Of a DNA stretch of 64,000 nucleotides, positions 44,199 through 57,675 are shown piece after piece (the first letter of the stretch is position 1; each line of letters begins with the position of its first letter). Position numbers and translations under genes: made by a program. Location: assembly GCF_009907385.1 (NCBI RefSeq), contig NZ_JAAATR010000018.1, forward strand, positions 186,001 through 250,000, in the 5' to 3' direction. A model generated the notes under the pieces. The model ran no database searches and was not told the origin of the DNA. It worked only from the letters and a program-made list of their open reading frames with translations. This stretch comes from Atlantibacter hermannii. Its GTDB lineage: Bacteria > Pseudomonadota > Gammaproteobacteria > Enterobacterales > Enterobacteriaceae.

Positions 44199-45157
44199 GT
44201 ATTAATCCAGTTTGCGCGCTGGGACGCGACTTCCTGCGGAGTGAACTGCAATGTGGTTTGCGGTTTGGTGAGCAGGTCAAAGCCCTGCGGCAGAGCGACA
44301 TCGGTCACCGGATACATCCAGTTGCCGGTGGCGATGGTGTTCTGGAACGCCGGAGAAACCATAAAGGTCAGGAATTTTTGCGCCAGCTCCGGCTGTTTGC
44401 TGCTGGCCAGTCGCCCGGCGACCTCCACCTGCAAATAGTGGCCCTCGCTGAAGTTTGCGGCAGCGTATTGATCCTTTTTCTCTTCGATAATGTGGTACGC
44501 CGGAGAGGTGGTGTAGCTCAGCACCAGATCGCTTTCGCCTTTCTGGAACAGACCGTAGGCTTCGCTCCACCCTTTAGTGACCGTAACGGTTTTCGCCGCC
44601 AGCTTTTTCCAGGCCTCCGGCGCGTTATCGCCATACACTTTTTGCATCCACAGCAGCAGGCCAAGGCCCGGCGTACTGGTGCGCGGATCCTGATAAATCA
44701 CCCGCCATTTTTGATCGCTCTCCACCAGCTCTTTCAGGCTTTTCGGCGGATTTGCCAGTTTGGTTTTGTCATAGACAAAGGCGAAGTAACCGTAATCAAA
44801 CGGCACGAAGGTGTCGTTTTGCCAGCCGCCCGGCACGTTTACGCTATCGTTTTTAACACCGCTTTTGGCGAACAGACCGGTTTGCGTTGCCGCTTCCAGC
44901 AGGTTGTTATCCAGCCCGAGGATCACATCGGCTTTGCTGTTTTTGCCCTCCATCCGCAGACGGTTCAGCAGCGACACGCCGTCTTCCAGCGCCACGAATT
45001 TGAGTTCGCAGCCGCACTCTTTTTCAAACGCGGCTTTGACTTTCGGGCCCGGGCCCCAGTCAGCGGAGAAGGAGTCGTAGGTGTAGACGGTGAGCGCTGG
45101 CTTAGCAAAAACCGGGGTGGTCGCAAGGACCAGTAACGGCAGAAATTTTTTGAACAC
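44174..45157 (-). CDS. thiB: Thiamine-binding periplasmic protein ThiB (TbpA)
   Basis: Soluble periplasmic receptor for thiamine, TMP and TPP. The start chosen is GTG at 45157 behind a GAGG site, giving 327 residues exactly as in E. coli; a TTG four codons upstream is open but would overlap the ribosome site. Signal peptide VFKKFLPLLVLATTPVFA is cleaved before KPALTVYTYDSF. The conserved DWGPGPKVKAAFE, ECGCELKFVAL and RTSTPGLGLLLWMQKVYG blocks are present. Its leader carries the TPP riboswitch. Confidence 0.96.
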   Translation of the reverse strand: MFKKFLPLLVLATTPVFAKPALTVYTYDSFSADWGPGPKVKAAFEKECGCELKFVALEDGVSLLNRLRMEGKNSKADVILGLDNNLLEAATQTGLFAKSGVKNDSVNVPGGWQNDTFVPFDYGYFAFVYDKTKLANPPKSLKELVESDQKWRVIYQDPRTSTPGLGLLLWMQKVYGDNAPEAWKKLAAKTVTVTKGWSEAYGLFQKGESDLVLSYTTSPAYHIIEEKKDQYAAANFSEGHYLQVEVAGRLASSKQPELAQKFLTFMVSPAFQNTIATGNWMYPVTDVALPQGFDLLTKPQTTLQFTPQEVASQRANWINTWLRAVSR

Positions 45158-45194
45158 TTTGCACCTCAAAAGGAAGTGGCAAAGGATTTTGAGC

Positions 45195-45290
45195 AGGCAG
45201 CCTCAAATCCCTTCGCCGGCGTTATCCGGATCAGGTTCGACGGGTATTATCTCAGCGCGCAGTTTGCTGCGGCACCCCGTTGAGAACGGT
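45195..45290 (-). ncRNA. TPP riboswitch (THI element)
   Basis: Read on the minus strand: a P1 arm, then ACGGGGTGCC, the thi-box GCTGAGAT (forward 45249-45256), ACCCGTCGAACCTGATCCGG and the closing arm with GGCGAAGGGA. These are the conserved TPP aptamer elements in the right order and spacing. It ends about 40 bases before the thiB GTG. In this class TPP represses thiBPQ; whether here by translation or termination was not determined, though no clear T-tract follows. Confidence 0.93.
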
Positions 45291-45324
45291 CGTATTGTAA
45301 TGATTTGGTGAATATTTAAAAGAA

Positions 45325-46986
45325 TTATGGCTCCGGCGGTGCAAACCAGGCCGATTTAAAATCAAACCAGCCCAGGGTATTCATGCGCACACCGCGCATA
45401 CTGCGCTGGCCCTGAATCATCAGCCAGTGGTGGATCAGCGGCAACATGGCCTGTTGCTCAAGCAGTTGCTGGCACCACAGCGCATGATTCAGCTCGCCTG
45501 CCTGCCAGCGTTGCGCGTCCGCCTGCCAGTCAATGGGCACGCAGTGCTGCATCAACGGCGTTTCAAACAGGTGCGCGAACAGCGAGAACTCCAGCGGCAG
45601 GGTGAAGTTGGCGCTGTTTAGCCAGATATCGCTGACGATTTCCCCCCGATGCCACTCATCATAGTCCACTTCCTGAATCTCCAGCTTCACGTGATGCTCC
45701 GCCAGGATCGACGCCATAATCTCAGCGATCACCCGATGTTCGATGTGTTCGCGATAAAACGTCAGCGTCAGCGTTTCCAGCCCCGCGGGCTTTTCGCTGG
45801 CGGTGGAAGGGTGGGTATGGTGCCAGCGCGGCAGCAGACCGTATGCCGGGAACCAGTAGCGCTGGTGCTGTTCGCTGGCCCGCCACAGCAGATTGACCGG
45901 CGACAGCACGTGGCTGAGCCAGGTTTTCACCTGCGGCAACGCGCCGCGCGGGGATCGCCGATCGTAAAGCAAATAATAGCAGCCCTCTTCGAGACGGCTT
46001 TCCACCGCTTTTTCCTCGCCTTCGGCAGAGGATTCCAGATGTACGCCGCTACTTAACTCATCGCCCAGATCCGGGAGCACCCAGAAATTCACTTCGTCGA
46101 TCAGCGCCCGATAGCCGAAGTAATCATCAAAGGCGTGGATCTTAAGCTGGTTGTTATTGTTGCGCACCACGGCGTAGGGGCCGGTGCCCACCGGACGGCT
46201 GGAGAAATTATTCATCGACGGCCATTCGCGCGGCAGGATCATCGCCGCAACGCTGCCCATCAGCCACGGCAGCCAGCGATCCGGCTGGGCAAGATGAATA
46301 TCCAGCGTCCAGGCGGTAGGGGATTCGATGCGGGTAATGTGCGAATAGAGCGGCAGGGTGTTGATGCGCTGGAGGGAGCTAATCACATCCAGCATATCTA
46401 ACTCGCGGCCATGGTGAAAATGGATACCGGGCCGCAAAAAGAAACGCCAGTGCAACGGGCCAAGCTGCTGCCAGTGATGGGCGATATCGGCTTCGATTTC
46501 CCCGTTTTCCTCATTTATGCGCGTCAGACCGCTAAAGATTTGCCGGACGATATGGGTCTCTGAACGGCGTAACGCAGTGCCCGGCAGCAGGTTTTTGAGT
46601 GGCCGATAATAGAGAATGCGCAGGATATGACGCCCCTGGCGAAAGCTGCGCCCGAGGTGGGAAATCAGCATCTGACGCACGGCGGCTTTATCGCCGACAA
46701 TCTGCACCAGCTGATCGATGCGATCCTGCTCCAGCAGGTCTTCGGCGCGCTGTTGCTGAAGCGCAAGGCCGGTATACAGGAACGTCAGTTTCGAACGTTT
46801 CCCCCGGCCCGCTTCCGCATCCCACGTTAGCCAACCCTTTTGCTGCATCGCATTCAGCAGCGTGCGCATATGGCGGCGCGAGCAGTTCAACAGTTCGGCC
46901 AGTTCATTTAGCGTGGTTTCCTGCGGCTTTCCGTCACAGCACTGCCACAAACGAATAAATTGTTGTTGAAGCCGGGCGGAAGACAT
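45325..46986 (-). CDS. sgrR: Transcriptional activator SgrR
   Basis: Activates the divergent sgrS on glucose-phosphate stress and represses its own gene. 553 residues (E. coli 551). N-terminal winged helix (about 1-110) with the helix-turn-helix in [21 protein letters not shown]; the rest is a periplasmic solute-binding (SBP5) fold that presumably senses the phosphosugar, starting near [14 protein letters not shown]. It stands divergently from sgrS with only about 70 bp between the two start points. Confidence 0.95.
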   Translation of the reverse strand: MSSARLQQQFIRLWQCCDGKPQETTLNELAELLNCSRRHMRTLLNAMQQKGWLTWDAEAGRGKRSKLTFLYTGLALQQQRAEDLLEQDRIDQLVQIVGDKAAVRQMLISHLGRSFRQGRHILRILYYRPLKNLLPGTALRRSETHIVRQIFSGLTRINEENGEIEADIAHHWQQLGPLHWRFFLRPGIHFHHGRELDMLDVISSLQRINTLPLYSHITRIESPTAWTLDIHLAQPDRWLPWLMGSVAAMILPREWPSMNNFSSRPVGTGPYAVVRNNNNQLKIHAFDDYFGYRALIDEVNFWVLPDLGDELSSGVHLESSAEGEEKAVESRLEEGCYYLLYDRRSPRGALPQVKTWLSHVLSPVNLLWRASEQHQRYWFPAYGLLPRWHHTHPSTASEKPAGLETLTLTFYREHIEHRVIAEIMASILAEHHVKLEIQEVDYDEWHRGEIVSDIWLNSANFTLPLEFSLFAHLFETPLMQHCVPIDWQADAQRWQAGELNHALWCQQLLEQQAMLPLIHHWLMIQGQRSMRGVRMNTLGWFDFKSAWFAPPEP

Positions 46987-47054
46987 AAAAGGGGAACTCC
47001 TGTAGCGAAACCCATCAATTTTTCTTTCCCTATATTAAGCCAATAATTTGCCTT

Positions 47055-47245
47055 GATGAAAGTGATGATTCCGCCGTGATGAACGCGGTTTTAGGGGAGA
47101 AGCGTTGTGGTATTGCCGCTGGCCCGTGGCGGTGCGACAAGGTCCTGAAGCGCGTTCGGTTGTTCCCGGCGCATTGCAGACATCAAGTGTGACTGAGTAT
47201 TGGTGTTTATCACCCGCCAGCAGATTCAACTGCTGGCTTTTTTCA
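47055..47245 (+). ncRNA. sgrS: Small RNA SgrS
   Basis: Hfq-dependent sRNA that blocks ptsG translation during sugar-phosphate stress. A -10 TAATTT (47044-47049) and TTTCTT -35 (47021-47026) precede the likely start. The ptsG-pairing block GTGTGACTGAGTATTGGTGT (47187-47206) is identical to E. coli, and the 3' hairpin GCCAGCAG/CTGCTGGC (47216-47237) ends in six Ts. About 190 nt against 227 in E. coli. No SgrT-like peptide is recognisable in the 5' part; a 37-codon frame at 47079-47192 does not resemble SgrT. Confidence 0.9.
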
Positions 47246-47377
47246 TTGTACACTCATCATGCCGACAGCCTCTGTGTGAGCTGCTTTCTTTACCTGGCCT
47301 TTTATACCGCTTTGACGCACGCGAATGATGTTGTGTACAGGCTCTTTGCGTTTCTCCCTAATGAAAGGATGCACGTT

Positions 47378-48556
47378 ATGCAGTGGTTATTAACGCACGG
47401 TCGCAGATTGAACGGGATTTATCTGGCGTTTATGGCCGTGACCTTTATGGTTGGCGTGGCAAGTGCGTTGCAGGCCCCCACGCTGAGCCTGTTTCTGAGC
47501 CGGGAAGTCGACGTGCGTCCGTTTTGGGTCGGGCTGTTTTATACCGTTAACGCCCTGGCCGGGATCGTGGTGAGCCTGTGGCTGGCGAAGCGATCCGATA
47601 CCCAGGGCGACCGGCGCAAACTGATACTGTTTTGTTGCGTTATGGCTATCGGTAACTGTGTATTGTTTGCTTTTTCCCGCCATTACCTGACGTTGATTAC
47701 CGCAGGCGTGCTGCTTTCGGCGCTGGCGAATACCACCATGCCGCAGCTGTTTGCCCTTGCACGGGAATACGCCGACAGCTCGGCCCGTGAAGCGGTGATG
47801 TTCAGCTCGGTGATGCGCGCGCAACTGTCGCTGGCGTGGGTGATTGGGCCGCCGCTGGCGTTTTTACTGGCGCTCAATTACGGCTTTACCGCCATGTTTC
47901 TGTTTGCTGCGGCGATCTTTGTGCTGAGTTTCGCCGCCATCGCGCTGGCGCTGCCGTCCGTGCCCCGGGAAACCGCTAAAACGGATGTCGCCTTAACTCA
48001 GGTAAGCGGGTGGCAGGATAAAAACGTGCGGCTGCTGTTTATCGCCTCGGTGTTAATGTGGACCTGCAACACCATGTATTTTATCGATATGCCGCTGTGG
48101 ATCAGTAGCGAACTGGGGCTGCGGGATAAGCTGGCGGGCGTGCTGATGGGCACCGCCGCCGGGCTGGAAATCCCGGTGATGCTGCTGGCGGGCTATTACG
48201 TGAAGCGCATTGGCAAACGGCGGATTATGCTGCTGGCGGTGGTCTCTGCCATTCTGTTTTATATCGGCCTGTTACTGTTCCAGAGCCAGCAGGCGCTGCT
48301 GATGCTGCAAATCTTTAACGCGGTATTTATCGGGATTATCGCGGCGATTGGCATGATCTGGTTTCAGGACCTGATGCCGGGGCGGGCAGGCTCGGCGACC
48401 ACGCTGTTCACCAACAGCATCTCAACCGGCGTGATTCTGGCAGGGGTGATCCAGGGCGCACTGGTGGAAAGTTTTGGGCATTACGCGGTGTACTGGGCGG
48501 TTGCGGGAATGGGCGTTTTTACTCTGCTGATCACCTCGCGGGTGAAAGACGTCTAA
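47378..48556 (+). CDS. setA: Sugar efflux transporter SetA
   Basis: Major facilitator exporter for glucosides and lactose-type sugars, co-regulated with sgrS. The ATG at 47378 gives 392 residues, the E. coli length, behind AAAGGATG. The open frame runs back through sgrS to 47105, but that is an artefact. Twelve hydrophobic segments; the loop 2-3 signature SLWLAKRSDTQGDRRKLI and the later GYYVKRIGKRRIML are conserved. It lies 132 bp after the sgrS terminator and probably also depends on read-through from the sgrS promoter. Confidence 0.95.
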   Translation: MQWLLTHGRRLNGIYLAFMAVTFMVGVASALQAPTLSLFLSREVDVRPFWVGLFYTVNALAGIVVSLWLAKRSDTQGDRRKLILFCCVMAIGNCVLFAFSRHYLTLITAGVLLSALANTTMPQLFALAREYADSSAREAVMFSSVMRAQLSLAWVIGPPLAFLLALNYGFTAMFLFAAAIFVLSFAAIALALPSVPRETAKTDVALTQVSGWQDKNVRLLFIASVLMWTCNTMYFIDMPLWISSELGLRDKLAGVLMGTAAGLEIPVMLLAGYYVKRIGKRRIMLLAVVSAILFYIGLLLFQSQQALLMLQIFNAVFIGIIAAIGMIWFQDLMPGRAGSATTLFTNSISTGVILAGVIQGALVESFGHYAVYWAVAGMGVFTLLITSRVKDV

Positions 48557-48559
48557 CAA

Positions 48560-48589
48560 GATGCCGGGCATCGCGCCCGGCATCTTTTT

Positions 48590-48591
<2 letters not shown>
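48560..48591 (+). terminator. Intrinsic terminator after setA
   Basis: 10-bp stem GATGCCGGGC/GCCCGGCATC (48560-48569 with 48575-48584), 5-nt loop, followed by seven Ts, 4 bp after the setA stop and touching the convergent leuD stop. Confidence 0.92.
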
Positions 48592-49195
<604 letters not shown>

Positions 49196-49206
49196 GGTGA
49201 GGCTCC

Positions 49207-50607
49207 TTATTTCAGTGTGCGGATATCGGCGAAATGGCCGGTTACCGCTGCCGCTGCCGCCATCGCCGGGCTGACCAGGTGAGTGCGGCCGCCACGGCCC
49301 TGACGGCCTTCAAAGTTACGATTGCTGGTAGAGGCGCAGCGCTCGCCCGGGTTCAGGCGGTCGTTGTTCATCGCCAGGCACATCGAGCAGCCCGGCAAGC
49401 GCCATTCAAAACCGGCTTCGATAAAGATCTTATCCAGACCTTCCGCTTCCGCCTGCGCTTTGACCGGACCGGAGCCCGGCACCACCAGCGCCTGTACGCC
49501 TGGCGCGACTTTACGCCCTTTGGCGATTTCCGCCGCGGCGCGCAAATCTTCAATGCGCGAGTTAGTACAGGAGCCGATAAACACTTTATCGATCGCCACT
49601 TCCGTCAACGGCACGCCAGGCTGCAGGCCCATATAGGCCAGCGCTTTTTCCGCCGAGGCGCGCTCAACCGGATCGGCAAAGGAGGCCGGTTCCGGCACGC
49701 GATCGGTCACGGAAATCACCTGACCGGGGTTAGTGCCCCAGGTGACCTGCGGCGCGATGTCGGCGGCATCCAGCGTGACCACCGTATCGAACACGGCGTC
49801 AGGATCGGTTTTGAAGGTTTTCCAGTACTCGACGGCCTCATCAAAATCTTTGCCCTTCGGCGCGTGCAGACGGCCTTTCACATAGTTGAAGGTGGTTTCA
49901 TCCGGCGCGACCAGGCCCGCTTTGGCGCCCATTTCAATCGCCATGTTGCACAGGGTCATCCGGCCTTCCATGCTCAACGCTTCAATCGCGTCGCCGCAGA
50001 ATTCCACCACATGACCGGTGCCGCCAGCGCTGCCGGTTTTGCCGATGATCGCCAGCACGATGTCTTTGGCGGTGATACCCGGCGCGGCGCTGCCTTTGAC
50101 TTCAATCTTCATGGTTTTGGCGCGGCCCTGTTTCAGGGTCTGGGTCGCCAGAACGTGTTCGACTTCCGAGGTGCCGATACCGAACGCCAGCGCGCCGAAC
50201 GCGCCGTGGGTGGCGGTATGGGAGTCACCGCACACGATGGTCATGCCGGGCAGAGTGATGCCCTGCTCCGGGCCCATCACGTGCACGATGCCCTGATACG
50301 GGTGGTTCAGGTCATACAGTTCGACGCCGAATTCGTTGCAGTTCTTGATCAATTCCTGCATCTGGATGCGCGCCATTTCGCCGGAAGCGTTGATATCTTT
50401 GGTCTGCGTCGAGACGTTGTGATCCATGGTGGCAAAAGTTTTGCGCGGCTGGCGCACCGGGCGGCCGTGAGCGCGCAAACCGTCGAACGCCTGCGGGGAC
50501 GTCACTTCATGCACCAGATGACGGTCGATGTACAGCAGCGGCGTTTCGTCTTTTGCTTCATACACCACGTGGGCATCGAATAATTTTTGGTACAGCGTGC
50601 TGGCCAT
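49207..50607 (-). CDS. leuC: 3-isopropylmalate dehydratase large subunit LeuC
   Basis: Aconitase-family subunit converting 2- to 3-isopropylmalate. 466 residues, the E. coli length. The three 4Fe-4S ligands are seen in [10 protein letters not shown] (near 347) and the [10 protein letters not shown] pair (near 407-410). The HExVxSPQAFD N-terminal block and [22 protein letters not shown] are conserved. It lies 2 bp after leuB. Confidence 0.97.
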   Translation of the reverse strand: MASTLYQKLFDAHVVYEAKDETPLLYIDRHLVHEVTSPQAFDGLRAHGRPVRQPRKTFATMDHNVSTQTKDINASGEMARIQMQELIKNCNEFGVELYDLNHPYQGIVHVMGPEQGITLPGMTIVCGDSHTATHGAFGALAFGIGTSEVEHVLATQTLKQGRAKTMKIEVKGSAAPGITAKDIVLAIIGKTGSAGGTGHVVEFCGDAIEALSMEGRMTLCNMAIEMGAKAGLVAPDETTFNYVKGRLHAPKGKDFDEAVEYWKTFKTDPDAVFDTVVTLDAADIAPQVTWGTNPGQVISVTDRVPEPASFADPVERASAEKALAYMGLQPGVPLTEVAIDKVFIGSCTNSRIEDLRAAAEIAKGRKVAPGVQALVVPGSGPVKAQAEAEGLDKIFIEAGFEWRLPGCSMCLAMNNDRLNPGERCASTSNRNFEGRQGRGGRTHLVSPAMAAAAAVTGHFADIRTLK

Positions 50608-50609
50608 GA

Positions 50610-53272
<2,663 letters not shown>

Positions 53273-53313
53273 GAATACGGTCCTTATTTCAGTTTTCTGC
53301 GCCTGCGACGAGC

Positions 53314-53341
53314 ATAAAAAAACCCGCGCAGTGCGCGGGTT
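53314..53341 (-). terminator. leu operon attenuator terminator
   Basis: On the minus strand, stem AACCCGCGC/GCGCGGGTT with a 3-nt loop, followed by a run of seven Ts, between leuL and leuA. A rho-independent terminator that leucine-starved ribosomes stalled in leuL would prevent from forming. Confidence 0.92.
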
Positions 53342-53367
53342 CGTTTTCTCTTGTGGCTTGATCCAAC

Positions 53368-53451
53368 CTATCGCTGAATGCCGCCCAACAGTCTACCGCG
53401 CAGAGATGCGTTGAGTAGTAGTAGACCGAGTAGGCGAACAGTGCGAATCAT
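53368..53451 (-). CDS. leuL: leu operon leader peptide LeuL
   Basis: 27-codon leader read from the ATG at 53451, [20 protein letters not shown] then LLGGIQR. The four consecutive leucine codons include three of the rare CUA type, the known stalling site in enterobacterial leu leaders. It lies 96 bp from the leuA start and in front of the attenuator. Confidence 0.95.
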   Translation of the reverse strand: MIRTVRLLGLLLLNASLRGRLLGGIQR

Positions 53452-53485
53452 TTATCAAGCCTCAGAATTCGTTAAGATGCTTTTA

Positions 53486-53514
53486 GTGGTACTTGATTCA
53501 TAGATGAGTGTCAA
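53486..53514 (-). promoter_or_regulatory. leuABCD promoter
   Basis: On the minus strand -35 TTGACA (53509-53514), 17-bp spacer, weak -10 TACCAC (53486-53491), about 35 bp before the leader ATG. The same strong -35 / weak -10 arrangement occurs in E. coli. Confidence 0.75.
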
Positions 53515-54063
53515 CCTTTCTTTCAGGCGTCCACCCTTGCCAGAGCACAGCCATGTTTAAATTTATATTTAGCGGAATGTGCTAAAAAACGCGCAAATTA
53601 AAAAATTATTGTATCGATTCATGGGTTCGGTTTCTGTTTATCCTGTCCACGTCTTGTCTTCCAATTCATATAGTCAATGAGATGAATTTTCTTTTATTTG
53701 TTTTAATAATGATTTTTAAAATCAACACCCGTTACGCTGAAAAAAAAACGTGTCATTAAACAAAGGTGTTAAAAACGTGTTGATGCACTCCGGATGTTAA
53801 CAACAAGATATTTTAATAATCCTAAAATCATAATTCACCGGGTGAATTATTGAGAATTTTCAAAGTTTATGTTTTGATTGTCGCCAGTAGCAAAATCTAA
53901 TGTGTTAACGTTGACCGCGATATGATAGCGGTGGTGCAATCGTAAACTATCCCAGCGTTAATTAATGAAAGTGAATAATGGCGTCCTTATCCCTGGCTTT
54001 GCAACGAAACGTGGTTCAATAATGTTGCCAGGGTAAGACGATAATGTACCAATGGAGTGGTTT
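53515..54063. other. AT-rich leuO upstream region
   Basis: About 550 bp of strongly AT-rich DNA with many A/T tracts, no convincing ORF, in contrast to the GC-rich surroundings. In E. coli and Salmonella this region holds the H-NS-silenced leuO promoter, which LeuO and BglJ-RcsB activate. I expect the same here but assigned no promoter hexamers. Confidence 0.5.
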
Positions 54064-55008
54064 ATGCCTGATAATCATCTTAACCATTTGCCCACGGGTG
54101 ATGGGTTAAAGCCGCAATTACGTTCGGTGGACCTTAATTTATTAACTGTCTTTGATGCGGTAATGCAGGAGCAGAATATTACTCGCGCAGCGCACTTGTT
54201 GGGTATGTCTCAACCCGCGGTCAGTAATGCCGTATCGCGGCTTAAGGTTATGTTTAATGATGAACTTTTTGTTCGTTATGGCCGGGGCATTCAGCCTACC
54301 ATGCGCGCATGTCAGCTTTTTGGTTCTATCCGTCAGGCGCTGCAGTTAGTACAAAATGAACTGCCCGGTTCCGGATTTGAGCCTCTCAGCAGCGAGCGCT
54401 TATTTAATCTCTGCGTCTGTAGTCCGTTAGACAATCTCTTAACGTCAATTATTTATAATAGCGTGACGAACATTGCGCCAAATATACATCTGGCATTCAA
54501 GTCATCATTAAATCAAAATATTGAACATCAGTTACGCTATCAGGAAACGGAGTTTGTGATCAGTTACGATGTTTTCCGTCGGCCTGAATTTTCCTGTGTG
54601 CCTTTATTTGAAGATGAAATGGTGTTGGTGTGCAGTAAATCACATCCCCGCAAGAAAGATTTGACTAATGAACAAGGCGTTTATCGCGAACAGCATGCCG
54701 TTGTGGCATTAGAACGTTTCGGTTCATTTAGCGCGCCCTGGTATGACACGACGGAAAAACAGAGCGTTATTGCCTATCAGGGAATGGCAATGACCAGCGT
54801 ACTGAATGTTGTTTCTCAAACAAATCTGGTTGCCATCGCGCCTCGCTGGCTGGCAGAAGAATTTGTCTCAACGTTGAGCCTGGATGTTCTGGCGCTGCCA
54901 TTAGAGATCGATCGCCGCACCTGCTATCTCTCCTGGCATGAAGCGGCGGGGCGTGACAAAGGCCATCAATGGATGGAAGAGTTGCTGATCAAAATTTGTA
55001 AGAAATAA
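54064..55008 (+). CDS. leuO: LysR-type global regulator LeuO
   Basis: H-NS antagonist controlling many stress, biofilm and CRISPR-related genes in enterics. The ATG at 54064, behind a GGAG site, gives 314 residues, as in E. coli; a GTG-like start four codons upstream is less likely. Helix-turn-helix region [17 protein letters not shown] and [20 protein letters not shown] near 25-62; the effector domain (about 110-310) ends [18 protein letters not shown]. Its codons are AT-richer than its neighbours', a usual trait of H-NS-silenced genes. Confidence 0.96.
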   Translation: MPDNHLNHLPTGDGLKPQLRSVDLNLLTVFDAVMQEQNITRAAHLLGMSQPAVSNAVSRLKVMFNDELFVRYGRGIQPTMRACQLFGSIRQALQLVQNELPGSGFEPLSSERLFNLCVCSPLDNLLTSIIYNSVTNIAPNIHLAFKSSLNQNIEHQLRYQETEFVISYDVFRRPEFSCVPLFEDEMVLVCSKSHPRKKDLTNEQGVYREQHAVVALERFGSFSAPWYDTTEKQSVIAYQGMAMTSVLNVVSQTNLVAIAPRWLAEEFVSTLSLDVLALPLEIDRRTCYLSWHEAAGRDKGHQWMEELLIKICKK

Positions 55009-55404
55009 AATTGTAGAGATAAACCGGATGGGTAACCGTTCGGTTTTGCTATTTTCACTATTAATAATAGTGATTTATTCTGTTTTGATTTTCAGGCTTT
55101 CGCATTAATAATCCTTTACCGCTTTCCTTGATCTCTCACTGTAATCTCCAACACTTATAAAATATCCCGCCATGACAACCGCTTCTTCCAGAGCTTTTAC
55201 GCTATTAAACGTGTTTTGACCGTTCGTGGCGGAAAAAAGGCGTTATACGAGCAGCAATGTGGGTCAATTGCCTGCCCGATCCCGAGCGGTTATGTTATGA
55301 GAAAGAAAAAAGCTCATTGCAACGTCAGGCGTTTCGCGCCTGCATTCACAACGGCGAGAACATGATTTCCGCCGTTGACAGAAAATAAAGCCTGGAGGCA
55401 AATG
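55009..55404. other. leuO-ilvI intergenic region (ilvIH promoter)
   Basis: 396 bp with several A/T-rich tracts. In E. coli the ilvIH promoter here is activated by Lrp through a cluster of upstream sites and repressed by leucine; I could not assign individual Lrp sites. A weak hairpin AACCG/CGGTT right after leuO (about 55023-55046) may end its transcript. No gene was recognised. Confidence 0.45.
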
Positions 55405-57128
55405 ATGGAGATGTTGTCTGGAGCCGAGATGGTGGTGCAGTCGCTGATCGACCAGGGCGTGAAACAGGTATTCGGTTATCCCGGCGGGGCCGTGCTGGAT
55501 ATCTATGACGCGCTGCATACGATCGGTGGGATTGACCATATACTGGTGCGGCATGAACAAGCTGCTGTACACATGGCGGATGGTCTGGCGCGGGCCACTG
55601 GCGAAGTGGGTGTCGTACTGGTGACGTCTGGCCCTGGGGCGACCAATGCGATTACAGGTATCGCGACTGCCTATATGGATTCCATTCCCTTAGTGGTGCT
55701 CTCCGGCCAGGTGGCAACATCCCTTATCGGTTATGACTCCTTCCAGGAATGCGACATGGTGGGGATTTCCCGCCCGGTAGTGAAGCATAGCTTCCTTGTT
55801 AAGCAAACCGAAGATATCCCGACCGTACTGAAGAAAGCTTTTTGGCTGGCCGCCAGTGGTCGTCCCGGCCCGGTAGTCGTTGATTTACCAAAAGATATTC
55901 TCAATCCGGCGAAGAAGATGCCATACGTCTGGCCCGACACCGTCAGTATGCGTTCTTATAATCCCACCACCCAGGGGCACAAAGGCCAAATCAAACGCGC
56001 GCTACAAACGCTGCTGGCCGCGAAAAAACCGGTTCTCTATGTCGGCGGCGGGGCGATCAACTCCGCTTGTGACGCGCCGCTGCGTCGTCTGGTCGAAAAG
56101 CTTAATTTGCCGGTCACCTCTTCATTAATGGGCCTGGGGGCGTTTCCCGGGTCGCATCGTCAGTCTTTAGGCATGTTGGGTATGCATGGCACCTACGAAG
56201 CCAATATGACGATGCACCATTCTGATGTGATTTTTGCCGTCGGTGTGCGTTTTGACGATCGCACCACCAATAATCTGGCGAAGTACTGCCCGAATGCCAC
56301 GGTGCTGCATATCGATATCGATCCGGCGTCTATTTCTAAAACGGTGTCCGCCGATATCCCTATCGTGGGCGATGCGGGGCTGGTGCTGGAACAGATGCTG
56401 GAATTGCTGGAGCAGGAAGAAAACATTCAGGCGCTGGATGATATCCGCGACTGGTGCAGCAAATTGACGTCTGGCGCGCGCGCAAATGCCTGAGCTACAA
56501 CACTTCCGGCGAAAGCATTAAGCCTCAGGCAGTCATCGAGACGATCCACCGTTTAACTCATGGCGATGCCTACGTCACGTCTGACGTTGGTCAGCATCAG
56601 ATGTTCGCGGCACTTTATTATACCTTCGATAAACCGCGCCGATGGATTAACTCCGGCGGTCTCGGCACCATGGGGTTTGGTTTACCTGCGGCGCTGGGCG
56701 TCAAGCTTGCCCTGCCGAATGAGATGGTGATTTGCGTGACCGGGGACGGCAGCATCCAGATGAACATTCAGGAGCTGTCTACCGCGTTGCAATATGAATT
56801 GCCGGTGCTGGTGTTGAATCTGAATAACCGCTATCTCGGCATGGTGAAGCAGTGGCAGGACATGATCTATTCCGGCCGCCATTCACAATCCTATATGGAG
56901 TCGCTGCCGGACTTTGCCCGCCTTGCCCAGGCCTACGGGCATGTGGGTATCAACATTACCCGCCCTGATGAACTGGAAAGCAAATTAAGCGAAGCCCTGG
57001 ATCAGGTGCGCAATAACCGCCTGGTGTTCGTCGATGTAACCGTCGATGGCACCGAGCACGTTTATCCGATGCATATTCGTGGTGGCGGAATGGATGAAAT
57101 GTGGTTAAGCAAAACGGAGAGGACATAA
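55405..57128 (+). pseudogene. ilvI: Acetolactate synthase III large subunit IlvI, frameshifted
   Basis: Thiamine-diphosphate enzyme for the first common step of branched-chain amino acids. The ATG at 55405 opens with [18 protein letters not shown] and the frame is normal to about residue 350 (DDIRDW, 56456). There the DNA reads GACTGGTGCAGCAA, where E. coli-type IlvI (DWWQQI) needs GACTGGTGGCAGCAA: one G is missing. The frame then runs into a stop at 56491-56493. The rest, from [12 protein letters not shown] to the C terminus at 57128, is intact in the other frame, including the TPP-Mg motif [12 protein letters not shown]. Only about 360 residues would be made and the TPP-binding domain lost. 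No other lesion is seen, so the change is recent or a base-calling error. Confidence 0.9.
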
Positions 57129-57130
57129 GC

Positions 57131-57622
57131 ATGCGCCGGATACTATCTGTGTTACTGGAAAACGAATCGGGCGCGCTGTCACGGGTGATCGGTTTGTTCT
57201 CCCAACGCGGCTATAACATCGAAAGCCTCACCGTTGCGCCGACAGAAGATCCTACCCTGTCGCGCATGACCATCCAGACGGTGGGCGATGCCAAAGTGCT
57301 TGAGCAGATCGAAAAGCAACTGCACAAGCTGGTGGACGTGCTGCGCGTGAACGAACTGGGGCAGGGCGCGCACGTCGAGCGTGAAATCATGCTGGTGAAG
57401 ATTCAGGCCAGCGGCTATGGCCGTGATGAAGTCAAACGCAACACCGAGATCTTTCGCGGTTCTATTATTGATGTCACGCCCTCGATGTATACCGTACAGC
57501 TGGCAGGCACCAGCGATAAGCTGGACGCATTCCTCGCTACCATCCGCGATGTGGCGAAAATCGTCGAAGTTGCCCGCTCCGGCGTAGTCGGGTTGTCGCG
57601 CGGCGATAAGATTATGCGGTAG
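57131..57622 (+). CDS. ilvH: Acetolactate synthase III regulatory subunit IlvH
   Basis: Small subunit that gives AHAS III full activity and valine sensitivity. The ATG at 57131 is 2 bp after the ilvI stop and gives 163 residues, as in E. coli. The N-terminal ACT domain shows [19 protein letters not shown] and [15 protein letters not shown]; the conserved C-terminal region follows. It is intact, but its partner ilvI is frameshifted in this sequence. Confidence 0.97.
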   Translation: MRRILSVLLENESGALSRVIGLFSQRGYNIESLTVAPTEDPTLSRMTIQTVGDAKVLEQIEKQLHKLVDVLRVNELGQGAHVEREIMLVKIQASGYGRDEVKRNTEIFRGSIIDVTPSMYTVQLAGTSDKLDAFLATIRDVAKIVEVARSGVVGLSRGDKIMR

Positions 57623-57646
57623 CGTAAAAGTTAAAAAATTAAACCA

Positions 57647-57675
57647 GCCCGGCATGTCTCACCGGGCTTTTTTTT
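57647..57675 (+). terminator. Intrinsic terminator after ilvH
   Basis: Stem GCCCGG/CCGGGC (57647-57652 with 57662-57667), 9-nt loop, eight Ts, 24 bp after the ilvH stop. Confidence 0.9.

Noticed and set aside
47105-47377. In-frame extension of setA through sgrS
   Set aside because: The SetA family starts at the ATG 47378 with a ribosome site; the extension covers the sRNA, which has its own terminator.
49234-50583. A 449-codon frame antisense to leuC
   Set aside because: leuC is complete with its iron-sulfur cysteines on the minus strand; the other frame has no recognisable motif.
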